Positions 16,511 through 26,620 of a stretch of DNA of 64,000 nt are shown here, piece after piece (the stretch's first letter is position 1; each line of letters opens with the position of its first letter). This stretch comes from Spirosoma spitsbergense DSM 19989. Lineage in GTDB: Bacteria > Bacteroidota > Bacteroidia > Cytophagales > Spirosomataceae. The stretch lies in contig NZ_KB893388.1 in the NCBI RefSeq assembly GCF_000374085.1, positions 1 to 64,000 on the forward strand, in the 5' to 3' direction. The translations under genes were made by a program, and so were the position numbers. Under the pieces are notes generated by a model that was not told the origin of the DNA, searched no databases, and saw only the letters and a program-made list of their open reading frames with translations.

Positions 16511-19500
16511 ATGTTAAAACGTTTCCTGACAGGGCTGTTTGTCTTCGGCCTGGTCGGCTCGTCGGTAGCCCAGACAACCTTCCCCCGAAATGGTGTCTAC
16601 GATGAACGACCGGGGCTTTACGCCTTCACCAATGCAACAATCGTTGTCGACCCCAAAACTACCCTGCAAAATGCAACGCTGCTCATCCGAAACGGACGAA
16701 TAGAGGCCGTTGGTACCAGTGTTAGTGTACCCGCCGGGGCAGTAGTAACTGACTTGACGGGCAAAACCATTTACCCGGCTCTACTCGATATTGACTCGGA
16801 CTATGGCATGCCCGAAGTAGCCCGCAGCGGTGGCCGGGGCGGGCGGGGCGGTGTGCCTCAATACGAATCCAACAAAAAAGGAGCCTACTACTGGAATCAG
16901 GCCATCCAACCCGAAAATGAAGCCAGCGTGCTGTTCAAAGCCGATGCCAAGAAAGCGGATGAACTTCGTAAACTGGGCTTTGGGGCGGTACTGACCCACC
17001 CGCACGATGGTATTGCGCGGGGTACCGGCACGCTCGTAACTCTGGCCGACGATCTGGAGAACACGCTGGTGCTCAAACCGACTGCCACGGCCCATTACTC
17101 GTTCAGCAAGGGTACGTCGGGGCAGCAGTACCCGAACTCTATGATGGGGTCGGTGGCGCTGCTCCGGCAGGCGATGTACGATGCCGACTGGTACAAAAAA
17201 TCGGGCAGTAAAGAGCAGGCAAACAGGTCGCTGGACGCGCTGAGCCGGACCAGTTCATTACCCGCCATTTTTGATGCCAATGACAAAATGGGTGTTCTGC
17301 GGGCCGATAAAATTGGCGATGAGTTTGGTATTCAATACATTATCCGAACTACCGGCGATGATTACCAGCGACTGGAGGAGGTAAAAGCAACGGGTGCACC
17401 GCTGATTTTACCGCTCAATTTTCCGGCGCCCTACGCCGTAGAAGATGCCTGGGATGCCGATAACGTATCGCTGGCCGAAATGAAGCACTGGGAAATGGCT
17501 CCCCTGAACGCCGGGCGGGTAGCGAACGCCGATATTCTCTTCGCCCTGACCACCGCCGACCTGAAAAATAAAGCCGATTTCTGGCCCAATCTCCGTAAAG
17601 CCATCGAAAACGGACTGTCGGAGCAAAAGGCCCTGGAGGCCCTGACCACCGTACCGGCCAAACTCATTAAGGCAGACGACCTGCTGGGAACGCTGCAAAA
17701 AGGACGACTGGCCAACTTCATCATCACGTCCGGGAATCTGTTCAGCCCCGACAACGTGATTTACGAAAACTGGATGCAGGGCAAACAGTACATCGTGGCC
17801 AATAAAAATGCCGCCGACCTGCGCGGTACCTGGAACCTGACGGTGGCCGGACTGGATGGTCGTGACCGGTCTAACCTCAAACTAACCATTACGGGGAAAA
17901 CACCGGGAAAGCCGGAGTTTCAACTCATGGTGGATACCGTGAAAACGACCCCCAAAGTAACGGTATCCGACGACTTCATATCCATGCAGGTTCAACTGGA
18001 CCGCCGGAAAGGCACCTCGCGGCTGACGGGTTACCGAACCGGAAATACGATAAAAGGCGACGGCGAAACGCCCGATGGTAAAGTGGTGACCTGGTCCATG
18101 ACCCGCACGGGCGATGCACCATCCTCCACGTCGGCAACCAGTACAACGGGTGCCGTAGCTGCGGCTACCAGCACGACCGCGGTTGGTACGCTCCTGTATC
18201 CGTTTGTGGGTATGGGGAATGTGCAGAAGCCTAAACCGGAAACGATGCTGATTCGCAATGCCACCGTCTGGACCAACGAAAAAGAGGGTGTACTGGCCAA
18301 TACGGATGTATTGGTTTCGGGCGGTAAGATTACCAAAGTTGGGAAAAGCCTGGCCGCGCCAGCGGATGTGAAGGTGGTGGATGGAACGGGTAAGTTCCTG
18401 ACCAGCGGTATCATCGACGAGCACTCGCACATTGCTCTGTTGTCTATCAACGAAGGTGGTCAGTCGAGTTCGGCGGAGGTACGGATGGCGGATGTAATTA
18501 ATCCCGACGATATCAATATCTATCGCCAACTGGCCGGGGGCGTTACGGCTTCGCAACTCCTGCACGGCTCGGCCAACGCCATTGGCGGTCAGTCGGCCCT
18601 GGTGAAACTCAAGTGGGGCGAAGCGCCGGAGGGGATGCTCATCAAAGGAGCCGATGGCTTTATCAAATTTGCCCTGGGCGAAAACGTGAAGCAGGCCAAC
18701 TACCCAAACCCCAACGTGTTAACGCGTTTCCCGCAGTCGCGTATGGGTGTGGAGCAGGTGTACATGGACCATTTTACGCGGGCTAAAGAATACACCAAAG
18801 AGTGGGCAGACTACAATCAGTTGTCTACCAAACAGAAAGCCACGGCACTGGCTCCGCGTCGGGATATTGAACTGGACGCCCTGGCCGAAATTCTGGCGAA
18901 GAAACGCTTCATCACCTGCCACTCTTACGTACAGTCGGAAATCAACATGCTGCTGAAAGTGGCCGACTCCCTGGGTTTCAAAGTGAATACGTTTACGCAC
19001 ATTCTGGAAGGTTACAAACTGGCCGACAAGATGGCGAAACATGGCGTGGGGGGCTCTTCCTTTGCCGACTGGTGGGCGTACAAGATGGAAGTACACGACG
19101 CGATTCCGTATAACGCGGCCCTGATGCACAATGAGGGCGTCACGGTGTCCATCAATTCCGACGATGCCGAAATGGCCCGTCGCCTGAATCAGGAAGCAGC
19201 CAAAACGGTCGAGTACGGGGGGATGACGGAAGATGCCGCCTGGAAAATGGTGACGCTCAACCCGGCCAAGCTCCTGCACCTGGACGACCGGATGGGAAGC
19301 ATTCGCGTGGGGAAAGATGCTGATTTGGTCCTCTGGAACGCCAACCCGCTGGCCATTTACGCCCGCCCCGAAATTACGATGATTGACGGGGCTGTTTACT
19401 TCAGCCTGAAAGATGAGACTGCCAAACGGGAAGCCCTGCAGGCCGAACGCGCCCGGCTGGTTCAGAAAATGCTGTCTGCCAAAGCTAGCGGTTCCTCAGT

Positions 19501-19576
19501 GGTACGCCCAACAGCCCGCCGGTCGCGGATGTGGCACTGCGAGGATGTGGAAGGGATGGTTGAAGGGGAGCACTGA
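16511..19576 (+). CDS. secreted tandem amidohydrolase-family protein
   Basis: A 1021-aa exported protein (signal MLKRFLTGLFVFGLVGSSVA). Two amidohydrolase-like modules flank a lipocalin-like insert (about 440-545, DLRGTWNLTVAGLDGRD...). The N-terminal module (about 25-430) has the composite-domain strands but LLDIDSDYGMPE where active enzymes have HxH, so it looks non-catalytic. The C-terminal module (about 575-995) has GIIDEHSHIALLS (HxH near 638-640), FITCHSYVQSEI, NTFTHILEGYK and SINSDDAEM, the metal-ligand set of active amidohydrolases. A TATTTTTG -7 element lies at 16471-16478. The substrate is unknown, perhaps a peptide or imide. It is followed by a smaller paralogue at 19698. Confidence 0.8.
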   Translation: MLKRFLTGLFVFGLVGSSVAQTTFPRNGVYDERPGLYAFTNATIVVDPKTTLQNATLLIRNGRIEAVGTSVSVPAGAVVTDLTGKTIYPALLDIDSDYGMPEVARSGGRGGRGGVPQYESNKKGAYYWNQAIQPENEASVLFKADAKKADELRKLGFGAVLTHPHDGIARGTGTLVTLADDLENTLVLKPTATAHYSFSKGTSGQQYPNSMMGSVALLRQAMYDADWYKKSGSKEQANRSLDALSRTSSLPAIFDANDKMGVLRADKIGDEFGIQYIIRTTGDDYQRLEEVKATGAPLILPLNFPAPYAVEDAWDADNVSLAEMKHWEMAPLNAGRVANADILFALTTADLKNKADFWPNLRKAIENGLSEQKALEALTTVPAKLIKADDLLGTLQKGRLANFIITSGNLFSPDNVIYENWMQGKQYIVANKNAADLRGTWNLTVAGLDGRDRSNLKLTITGKTPGKPEFQLMVDTVKTTPKVTVSDDFISMQVQLDRRKGTSRLTGYRTGNTIKGDGETPDGKVVTWSMTRTGDAPSSTSATSTTGAVAAATSTTAVGTLLYPFVGMGNVQKPKPETMLIRNATVWTNEKEGVLANTDVLVSGGKITKVGKSLAAPADVKVVDGTGKFLTSGIIDEHSHIALLSINEGGQSSSAEVRMADVINPDDINIYRQLAGGVTASQLLHGSANAIGGQSALVKLKWGEAPEGMLIKGADGFIKFALGENVKQANYPNPNVLTRFPQSRMGVEQVYMDHFTRAKEYTKEWADYNQLSTKQKATALAPRRDIELDALAEILAKKRFITCHSYVQSEINMLLKVADSLGFKVNTFTHILEGYKLADKMAKHGVGGSSFADWWAYKMEVHDAIPYNAALMHNEGVTVSINSDDAEMARRLNQEAAKTVEYGGMTEDAAWKMVTLNPAKLLHLDDRMGSIRVGKDADLVLWNANPLAIYARPEITMIDGAVYFSLKDETAKREALQAERARLVQKMLSAKASGSSVVRPTARRSRMWHCEDVEGMVEGEH

Positions 19577-19589
19577 GGAGTCATTAATC

Positions 19590-19678
19590 GTCATTGATAG
19601 TCAGTCGATAGTCAGTCGATTGTTTGACGATTAATAACAGGTAATGACTACCAATGGCCAATAATGACCATCAATGAC
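19590..19678. repeat. GTCATT/AATGAC-rich inverted and tandem repeats
   Basis: Arms 19590-19603 (GTCATTGATAGTCA) and 19665-19678 (TGACCATCAATGAC) pair over 14 bp with one mismatch. Between them an 11-bp unit AGTCAGTCGAT occurs twice in tandem (19599-19620), and TTAATCGTCA/TGACGATTAA gives an alternative stem. It belongs to the same word family as the repeats near 21002, 46479 and 47945. Confidence 0.6.
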
Positions 19679-19697
19679 TAAAAAATTATAAGCAAAT

Positions 19698-20996
19698 ATG
19701 AAGAAACTATTAATACTATTTATTGCCTTGACTTCGCTCACGAGCTACGGTCAGAACCCGGCTCCGGCAAAGCCGCAGACGAAAACCATCGCCCTCATGG
19801 GCGGCACCGTTCACATTGGGAATGGGCAGGTTATTCCAAACGGGGTGGTTATGTTCACCAATGGCCTCATTACCAACGTGGTCGATGGTACGACTGTTCG
19901 GCTGGATTTGACCAACGTTGAAACCATCGACGTGTCCGGTAAGCACGTGTATCCCGGTATTATTTCGCCCGCATCCACGGTGGGTCTGCAGGAAACCGGT
20001 GCTGTTCGGTCTACCGTCGATAAGCAGGAAATTGGCGTGCTGAACCCAAACGTCCGGGCATTGATTGCCTATAACACCGACTCCGAAATCATTCCGACTA
20101 TTCGTAACAATGGCGTGTTGCTTACCCAGGCGATGCCGCAGGGCGGTACCGTTTCGGGCAGTTCGAGCGTGATGATGGCTGATGGCTGGAACTGGGAAGA
20201 TGCAGTCCTGAAAAAAGACGATGGGATCTGGCTCAACTGGCCAACCTATTTCTCGCGGGAATTCAACTTTGAGGATTTTTCGACGGTCATCAAAAAAAGC
20301 GATAAACGCGACCCGGCCATTGCCGCTTTACGGGCTACGTTTGCCGATGCCAGAGCCTACGCGGCCATGACAAATCCAACGCCCGCAAACCTGAAACTGG
20401 AGTCGATGCGGGGGTTGTTTTCGGGGAAACAGAACCTGTACATCCGGGCTGATTATGCCAAAGACCTGATTGAAGCGGTCACGTTTGCCAAAGATATGGG
20501 CGTGAAGAAGTTTGTGCTGGTAGGGGGCGAAGAAGCCAACCGGGCCATCCCATTTTTGAAAGAAAATAATGTACCCGTCATTTTGAGTGCGCTGCACCGG
20601 CTACCCAACCGCGAGGATGAAGATGTAGACATGCCGTACCGGATGCCGGGTATTCTGCACAATGCGGGTATTCTGGTTAGCCTGAGCTACGCCGATGAGT
20701 GGTGGCGGACCCGAAACCTGCCGTTTCAGGCGGGTACAGCCGCCGGTTTTGGGGTGGCCGACCGCGAAGAAGCTCTGAAAATGGTCACCTCGAATACCGC
20801 TAAAATTCTGGGAATCGACAACCTCGTAGGAACCCTCGAAAAAGGCAAACAGGCCACCCTGTTCGTGTCGGCGGGTGATGCGCTCGACATGCGGACCAAC
20901 AAGATAGAACACGTATTTATTCAGGGCCGCAAAGTCAACCTCGACGACCGCCACAAACGCCTGTACAATACCTACAAAGAGAAGTACGGGAAGTAG
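19698..20996 (+). CDS. secreted amidohydrolase-like protein, probably non-catalytic
   Basis: A 432-aa exported protein (signal MKKLLILFIALTSLTSYG). Composite-domain strands (GGTVHIGNGQVIPNGVVMF) lead into VYPGIISPASTVGLQE, where the usual metal-binding HxH after PG is replaced by SPA. The C-terminal active-site Asp position also differs (LVSLSYADEW). It retains the typical ending AAGFGVADREEALKMVTSNT, AKILGIDNLVGTLEKGKQA. It is therefore an amidohydrolase fold that looks unable to bind two metals in the usual way. It follows the 1021-aa protein, whose N-terminal module is similarly degenerate, suggesting that the pair works as partners. Inter-gene palindromes separate them. Confidence 0.75.
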   Translation: MKKLLILFIALTSLTSYGQNPAPAKPQTKTIALMGGTVHIGNGQVIPNGVVMFTNGLITNVVDGTTVRLDLTNVETIDVSGKHVYPGIISPASTVGLQETGAVRSTVDKQEIGVLNPNVRALIAYNTDSEIIPTIRNNGVLLTQAMPQGGTVSGSSSVMMADGWNWEDAVLKKDDGIWLNWPTYFSREFNFEDFSTVIKKSDKRDPAIAALRATFADARAYAAMTNPTPANLKLESMRGLFSGKQNLYIRADYAKDLIEAVTFAKDMGVKKFVLVGGEEANRAIPFLKENNVPVILSALHRLPNREDEDVDMPYRMPGILHNAGILVSLSYADEWWRTRNLPFQAGTAAGFGVADREEALKMVTSNTAKILGIDNLVGTLEKGKQATLFVSAGDALDMRTNKIEHVFIQGRKVNLDDRHKRLYNTYKEKYGK

Positions 20997-21001
20997 TAAT
21001 T

Positions 21002-21081
21002 GTCATTCGCTTCGCTGTCATCAGGTGGTCATTTGTCATAGAACAATACATGACCACCTGATGACAGCGAAGCGTAATGAC
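21002..21081. repeat. 31-bp inverted repeat with one bulge, 17-nt loop
   Basis: The inner arms 21008-21032 and 21050-21074 are perfectly complementary over 25 bp (CGCTTCGCTGTCATCAGGTG...); GTCATT at 21002-21007 pairs with AATGAC at 21076-21081 past a one-base bulge. It sits between two convergent genes and could end transcription from both sides, although it has no clear T-run. Confidence 0.8.
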
Positions 21082-21092
21082 TACCTAATGAC

Positions 21093-24000
21093 CTATTTCT
21101 GATACGCCCGTATCGGTTGCTGATTGATGCCGAACAACAGGGTTTTATCTACCGATAAAACAGATCGCACATCGCCGGTTAGGTCAAAACCGGCTTTTTG
21201 TTGCGGTACTGCCGAAAAATTGCCCCGACCATCGCCCCGTAAAAGTAGCCCGTAGTTGGCATCGGCCCGGCCAAAACGTAATCTTGCCTGCACGGTATTG
21301 CCGCAAAGCAACAGGTCTTTTTTGCCATCCTTATCGTAATCCAGTGCTGTCAGCGTGAAGATGGGGGATGTCTGAACGGCCAAAGGCAAGGGCTTCTCCA
21401 TAAACTTACCCGTCGGTGTGCTGACAAACAGCGTCGTTTGAAAGTGATTGGCCGTTAGCTTTTTAGCATCCTGTAACTCCTCTTTCGTAAATACGTCGGC
21501 AAGGGTAGCGTTGGAATAACTGTCGTAGGTCGTAAACCGGTGGCGCAGCATCCCCACCTGTTCCAGAATTTCGTCGCGGGTGGCGTGGGGGTAGCTTTTC
21601 CCCTGCACGTACAGGCACAGGATTGGGTCGACTTTTCCGTTGTTGTCGAAGTCCTTGTAGTACAGCTCGGCGGGTTCCGTTTCGCTGGCCCGACACTGCG
21701 TATTCAATCCCTGATTTCCGATGACCAAATCGGGCTTCCCGTCGCCGTTGAGGTCATCAACCAGTAGTTTGTTCCACCAGCCGGTATACTGTTTTTCCAG
21801 ATAGGTTTTCGTCTGATCGGTCAATTTTCCGTTGACCAAACCCAGTATCGTTACGGGCATCCACTCACCCACGATGACTAACTCCGGTTTGCGGTCGGCA
21901 TTGAGGTCTACCCAGGCGGCATCGGTAACCATGCCGAGTGTAGAAAGCTGGGGAGCGAGTTGGGCAGTCTGGTCAGTAAATTGTGGCTGTCCACCTTTTG
22001 TCTGCGTGCCGTTGATGAGCAAAAAGCTTTTGGGCGTTTCGGGATAACGACCCGGAATCACGCGTCCCCCCACAAATAAATCGGGCTTGCCATCGCCGTT
22101 TATGTCGGCCACCCGTGCGCAACTGGTGCTGGTTTGCAGATTGGGTACCGCATTGTTGCTCTTCGTGAAATTTCCCTTGCCATCGTTCAGGTAAAGCCGG
22201 TCCTGCAAGGCCGGGTCGGTGGGTTCATTGTTGCCGTAGCCGCCACTGCATACGTAGAGGTCGGGGAATCCATCGGCGTTGGCATCAAAGAATACGGCGT
22301 CGGCATTGTTGCTGAACTTGTCCGTCTCGAAGGCAGGCTGTGCCTTCAGGCTAAACTGGCCGGCTACCTGTTGGATAAACAGGGTGGCTGCCTGACCACT
22401 GCTTCCACCAATAAATACATCGTCGAGGCCATCGCCGTTAACGTCCCCTTTTGTCATGCACGGCCCGTTGAAAGATTGCGCGTTGACCAGCAGCGTCTGC
22501 CGTTTGAAATCGCTGGATCTGTTGACGGGATCCGTAAACGGAAGCGGTGATTTTACTTCCTGGAACAGGGGAGGAGCGGGGCGGGGCATTCGATACGTGG
22601 CGTTGGCTTCTTTTTCCTGAAGCACCAGCATCTGATCCGATTTTACACCCGTTAGTACCTGTTGCTTGCCCGTTGGCCAGACCACCCGCAGCGAGTCGAT
22701 ACCGGGGTCAGTACCCAGGCCGAAATGCAGCCGGAACGACATGCCGGACTGGTAGCCCCGCGTTGGCATCTGCTCCACATACTGCTGCTGACCCTTCCGG
22801 TACAGCGTCACTTTAGCCCCTACACCCTGCGTGTTGGGCGCTTTGCCCATGAGTTGCAGGGAAAGGTAATGGTGCTGGCGTTCCTTGCTGGTTTCGTTCT
22901 GGAAAATGAAAGCGGGTTGGTTCGTGTTGTTGACGATGAGGTCCAGGTCGCCGTCATTATCGAGGTCGGCGTAGGCGGCTCCGGTGCTGTTAGCGGTCTG
23001 GGTCAATCCCCAGGCTTTACCCGCATTAGCAAATCTAACTTCTCCCGATTCATCACCCCCTCGGTTGCGAAACATATAGTTGGCAACGTTTGCCGAGGGT
23101 GTTTTGCGAACCAGTTCCAGCACGTCTTCACGGGTAGGACTTGTTGGACGGTTTTGCATAAAATCGCTCATGAATTTCAGGAAATCCATGTTGGTAAAGT
23201 CGCTGACAATGCCGTTGGTGATGTACAAATCTTTCCAGCCATCATTGTCATAGTCGGCCAGCAGGGGAGACCAGCTCCAGTCGGTACCGGAGATACCCGC
23301 CAACTGCCCGACTTCACTGAAGATTGGTGCATTAGATGATGTTTTCTTTGTCGCCTGTAGCCCTTCGTTTAGTTGCAGCATATTGCGCATGTGCTGGTAA
23401 TGGAAACCAGACGATACGGCGAGGTCGAACTTATCGTAGTTATCGGGGGCCATCAATAACTTCTGCCGCCGGTTGTCTTCGGGCAGCATATCCAGGGTCA
23501 TAATGTCCGGGCGGGCGTCGTTGTTGACATCGGCTACATCGTTGCCCATCGAAAACTGGGACGTGTGCTGAACACTGCTTTTCAATTGATTAGAAAAAGT
23601 CCCATTCTGGTTGTTGATGTAGAGGTAATCGGGGATGGTATAGTCGTTGGATACATACAAATCGGGCCAGCCATCACCATTTAAATCGGATATTCCGATA
23701 CCCAGGCCGTAACTTAACACGGAACTACTTAGTCCGGATTTCTCCGTAACATCCTCGAAACGCTTCCCTGTGTTACGCAGCAGCCGCACCCCGATTTCGG
23801 GGTTGCTTTGTTTGAGCAGGGCCGCTGTTGGAACGGGGTCCAGTACGGGCAGTAGTCGGGGATTGTGGTTAAGGAGAAATAAATCAAGGTCACCGTCGCG
23901 GTCGTAGTCGAAAAAAGTGCCCTGGGTGGTCTGTCCGGGATTGGCTAGTCCCCACTGTTCGGTTTGCTCCGAGAAATGAGGAACGCCCTGCGCGTCGGGG

Positions 24001-24494
24001 CCGTCATTGATAAATAGCTGGGGGATTCGCTTCTGGGGGGGTAAACTACCCGAATAACAAAGGAATAAGTCCAGTCGGCCGTCGCCGTTCACATCGGCCA
24101 TCGATACCCCTGTTTTCCAGGGGCCTTCCCGTCCGGCCACACCCGCCGTTGTCGTTACGTCGGCAAACGTTAGCTTTCCGGGTGTTGACCGGTTCAGGTA
24201 CAATTGATTGGGTACCATATTTCCGCTGAAATAAATATCCTCCAGCCCGTCGCCATTCAGGTCGCCCACGGCCACCCCCCCGCCATTATAGAAATACTCG
24301 TACATCAGCACGTTGGTGTTGAGGCCTTCGGTGAGATTATTGGCGAAGGTAACGCCGGATTGTTCGGGGGTGAGGAGCGTGAACAGGGGAGGACCACTAC
24401 TGGTTTCTTCGGGTTTATCCTCCTGCTTTTTGTCAGAAGAACCGCAACCGGCTAGAGCGAGGAGAATAAGAAGGAAGGGGATACGGGTTTTCAC
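21093..24494 (-). CDS. VCBS/FG-GAP repeat lipoprotein with ASPIC/UnbV-like domain
   Basis: A 1133-aa surface lipoprotein (lipid-acceptor Cys17 in FLLILLALAGCGSS). It carries many FG-GAP/VCBS blade repeats with Ca-binding D-x-[DN]-G-D-G-x-x-D motifs, for example VAVGDLNGDGLEDIYFSG, SMADVNGDGRLDLFLC, VADINGDGKPDLFVGG and LLVDDLNGDGKPDLVIGN. Together they would build beta-propellers. The middle segment LSLQLMGKAPNTQGVGAKVT resembles the ASPIC/UnbV module. Such proteins commonly follow SusC/SusD pairs in Bacteroidota and probably bind polysaccharide or protein ligands at the cell surface. Here it is downstream of susD, separated by a terminator hairpin and a palindrome. Confidence 0.85.
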   Translation of the reverse strand: MKTRIPFLLILLALAGCGSSDKKQEDKPEETSSGPPLFTLLTPEQSGVTFANNLTEGLNTNVLMYEYFYNGGGVAVGDLNGDGLEDIYFSGNMVPNQLYLNRSTPGKLTFADVTTTAGVAGREGPWKTGVSMADVNGDGRLDLFLCYSGSLPPQKRIPQLFINDGPDAQGVPHFSEQTEQWGLANPGQTTQGTFFDYDRDGDLDLFLLNHNPRLLPVLDPVPTAALLKQSNPEIGVRLLRNTGKRFEDVTEKSGLSSSVLSYGLGIGISDLNGDGWPDLYVSNDYTIPDYLYINNQNGTFSNQLKSSVQHTSQFSMGNDVADVNNDARPDIMTLDMLPEDNRRQKLLMAPDNYDKFDLAVSSGFHYQHMRNMLQLNEGLQATKKTSSNAPIFSEVGQLAGISGTDWSWSPLLADYDNDGWKDLYITNGIVSDFTNMDFLKFMSDFMQNRPTSPTREDVLELVRKTPSANVANYMFRNRGGDESGEVRFANAGKAWGLTQTANSTGAAYADLDNDGDLDLIVNNTNQPAFIFQNETSKERQHHYLSLQLMGKAPNTQGVGAKVTLYRKGQQQYVEQMPTRGYQSGMSFRLHFGLGTDPGIDSLRVVWPTGKQQVLTGVKSDQMLVLQEKEANATYRMPRPAPPLFQEVKSPLPFTDPVNRSSDFKRQTLLVNAQSFNGPCMTKGDVNGDGLDDVFIGGSSGQAATLFIQQVAGQFSLKAQPAFETDKFSNNADAVFFDANADGFPDLYVCSGGYGNNEPTDPALQDRLYLNDGKGNFTKSNNAVPNLQTSTSCARVADINGDGKPDLFVGGRVIPGRYPETPKSFLLINGTQTKGGQPQFTDQTAQLAPQLSTLGMVTDAAWVDLNADRKPELVIVGEWMPVTILGLVNGKLTDQTKTYLEKQYTGWWNKLLVDDLNGDGKPDLVIGNQGLNTQCRASETEPAELYYKDFDNNGKVDPILCLYVQGKSYPHATRDEILEQVGMLRHRFTTYDSYSNATLADVFTKEELQDAKKLTANHFQTTLFVSTPTGKFMEKPLPLAVQTSPIFTLTALDYDKDGKKDLLLCGNTVQARLRFGRADANYGLLLRGDGRGNFSAVPQQKAGFDLTGDVRSVLSVDKTLLFGINQQPIRAYQK

Positions 24495-24521
24495 GGAACT
24501 GGGTTTATTTCGATTTTCTTC

Positions 24522-24668
24522 TACCGACGCTTCGCTGTTATGTCCCTACGGGACGCAAACAGGAAAGGTCTGTTTTTCTTCTACCGACGTTACGTTGTCG
24601 TACTTTCACAGAACGAAGAATTCGCGTTAGAATAGTCCTGTAGGGGACTCAACAGCGAAGCGTCGGTA
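24522..24668. repeat. long imperfect inverted repeat with GCTTCGC word
   Basis: Arms 24522-24539 (TACCGACGCTTCGCTGTT) and 24651-24668 pair perfectly over 18 bp, and the complementarity continues inward through GTCCCTACGGGAC against GTCCTGTAGGGGAC. A diverged direct copy of the outer word (CTACCGACGTTACGTTGTCG) lies between the arms at 24581-24600. The element lies just upstream of the VCBS start codon. Confidence 0.7.
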
Positions 24669-24693
24669 AGCAACGAATGTTAAAAATACAAAC

Positions 24694-24727
24694 AAAAATG
24701 CCAGCACCCGCAGGCACCGGCATTTTT
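24694..24727 (-). terminator. rho-independent terminator after susD
   Basis: AAAAATGCC at 24694-24702 pairs with GGCATTTTT at 24719-24727; an inner GC-rich part holds further pairs. Read on the minus strand the stem ends in a T-run, 24 bp after the SusD stop codon. It would reduce read-through into the VCBS gene. Confidence 0.65.
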
Positions 24728-24751
24728 GAGAAGTTCATGCGGTATGAAAGA

Positions 24752-26602
24752 CTAATAACCGGGGTTCTGTATTAGCTTACTATTCCGGTTTATTTCGTCG
24801 CGGTTAATAGGCAGGAAGTAGACTTTATCGTTCCACTTCCGGTTTTCCTTACCCGTTCCCAAATCCTGCACTTTATACGAGTACGTGTAATTCTCTTTAC
24901 TGTACTTGTAGGTCGTAACGGATGCACCCGGTTTGAGTTTGCCCGTTACAATCATGATTTTGGCCTGCTGACCATTCGTTTGGGGGGCAATCATCCACCG
25001 ACGAACGTCGTAGAAACGCTGGTCTTCCAAAAACATTTCGACGTTTCGCTCATTCTGGTAGCGGGCCACAAGTGCGGCACCCGTTTCGGTGATGGCGGGC
25101 ATACCTGCCCGAAACCGGATTTTGTTGAGCCAGGTTTTGGCTTCTGCATCCTGACCCAGCATCAGACAGGCTTCGACGTAGTTGAACACCACTTCCGTAA
25201 AGCGAATCTGAATCGATGGAATTTCCTGACGGACACTCTGGTCAATAATGCCGGGGTCATCGTTGAAAAACTTACGGATGCCGTAGCCTGTCCAGGTACC
25301 ATTCCAGTTCTCGATAGAACTGTTACGCGTATCCAAACCCGAATATTTGCTTGGGTTAGCCGAAGTGCCGACTTCGTACTCACCCATCTGAATCTGCCCG
25401 GCCGGGTCGATACCGGCACCATCGGCTGTGCGGGGTTTCCATTGGGCGCCATCATACAAAATAGACGCGTAGAAGCGGGGGTCACGGTTTTCGTAGGGAG
25501 CCGCAGCGTGAGCTGGTTTATTCCAGTCGAATTTACTACCGTCCATCATTTCATAGTTGTCCACCATTTGCTGCGTTGGCTCACTGGATGTCCAGCCGTG
25601 ATACCCGTTAGGCTGATTGTTGCGCGGAAACCAGGAACCATTGGCATCATTGGAGGCCCGGATGTAGTACTTCAGGAAAATACCGTCGGCTTCACCGCCA
25701 TTTCGGGAGAGTGATATATTCACGTAGTTGGCCTGCGCTTCATCGGGTGTTGCCGGAGCTGCCAGGTTCAGTTTGTAGCCGTACTGATTCAGGTCGATAA
25801 CGGCTTTGGCTGCATCCTGCGCTTTTTTCCAACGTGCTGTCTGGTCACCACTCACGTAGCCCAGCAGTTCGGGATTAGCGAAGCCGCCAATCACGGTCGA
25901 CTTGGCTTTGGCCGTTGGAATGTTGTGCAAATCACTGGCAGCATACAGCAGCACCCGTGCCTTGAGCGACATAGCAGCTCCCATCGTAGCCCGACCTGCA
26001 TCCATTTTACGGCCTTTCAGCAACGCAGCGGATGAGTCCAAATCAGTAACGATAGAGTTGACACACTCCTCGTAGGAGTTCCGGGCGATGGTGAATTCCG
26101 GCTCATCCAGCGTGTAAGGCGTTTTGATAAGGGGAACACCACCGTAGTAACGTAGAAGCTGATTATAGTAGAAGGCACGCATAAAGTACATTTCTCCACG
26201 CAACCGACCAGCCAAATCACCGCTGTTTTGAAAACCCGGCTTGGCTAATTTTGCCAGAGCGATATTTGATGCCCGAATCCGGGCATACATGGCTCCCCAT
26301 TCCATCATAGGCGTCACCGTTCCGATGTTAGACGGACTTACGTTGGATTCCATAACATCCTGTTTACCGAAGCTATACAGGGCGTTATCGGTCTGGCAAT
26401 CAAAACTCATTTGGGCTAGTACACCATCCCGTAGACCGTTATATACATCTGTTACGAAGGCTTCGGAGAGGGCACGGTCAGTCCATACGGCGTCACCCGG
26501 TAGTTTGTCGAGCGGTTTGGTGTCCAGAAAATCGGTGTTACAGGCGATCATCGTTGTGCCCAATAGCAGGCCGAACGACAGACACTTAGTTATATAGTTC
26601 AT
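24752..26602 (-). CDS. SusD/RagB-family nutrient-binding lipoprotein
   Basis: A 616-aa SusD homologue. The lipoprotein signal ends at Cys21 (LLGTTMIACNTDFLDTKPLD); the FLDTKP stretch is the usual SusD opening. RGEMYFMRAFYYNQLLRYYG is the TPR-helix region with the typical Tyr/Arg-rich pocket. The C-terminal part has RFTEVVFNYVEACLMLGQDA, then LNKIRFRAGMP, and the ending FLPINRDEINRNSKLIQNPG is the classic SusD tail. It caps the TonB-dependent SusC channel at the outer membrane. Its start is 18 bp after susC. Substrate unknown: no glycosidase is next to it. Confidence 0.93.
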   Translation of the reverse strand: MNYITKCLSFGLLLGTTMIACNTDFLDTKPLDKLPGDAVWTDRALSEAFVTDVYNGLRDGVLAQMSFDCQTDNALYSFGKQDVMESNVSPSNIGTVTPMMEWGAMYARIRASNIALAKLAKPGFQNSGDLAGRLRGEMYFMRAFYYNQLLRYYGGVPLIKTPYTLDEPEFTIARNSYEECVNSIVTDLDSSAALLKGRKMDAGRATMGAAMSLKARVLLYAASDLHNIPTAKAKSTVIGGFANPELLGYVSGDQTARWKKAQDAAKAVIDLNQYGYKLNLAAPATPDEAQANYVNISLSRNGGEADGIFLKYYIRASNDANGSWFPRNNQPNGYHGWTSSEPTQQMVDNYEMMDGSKFDWNKPAHAAAPYENRDPRFYASILYDGAQWKPRTADGAGIDPAGQIQMGEYEVGTSANPSKYSGLDTRNSSIENWNGTWTGYGIRKFFNDDPGIIDQSVRQEIPSIQIRFTEVVFNYVEACLMLGQDAEAKTWLNKIRFRAGMPAITETGAALVARYQNERNVEMFLEDQRFYDVRRWMIAPQTNGQQAKIMIVTGKLKPGASVTTYKYSKENYTYSYKVQDLGTGKENRKWNDKVYFLPINRDEINRNSKLIQNPGY

Positions 26603-26620
26603 AATGTGCTGATTTTTCGG

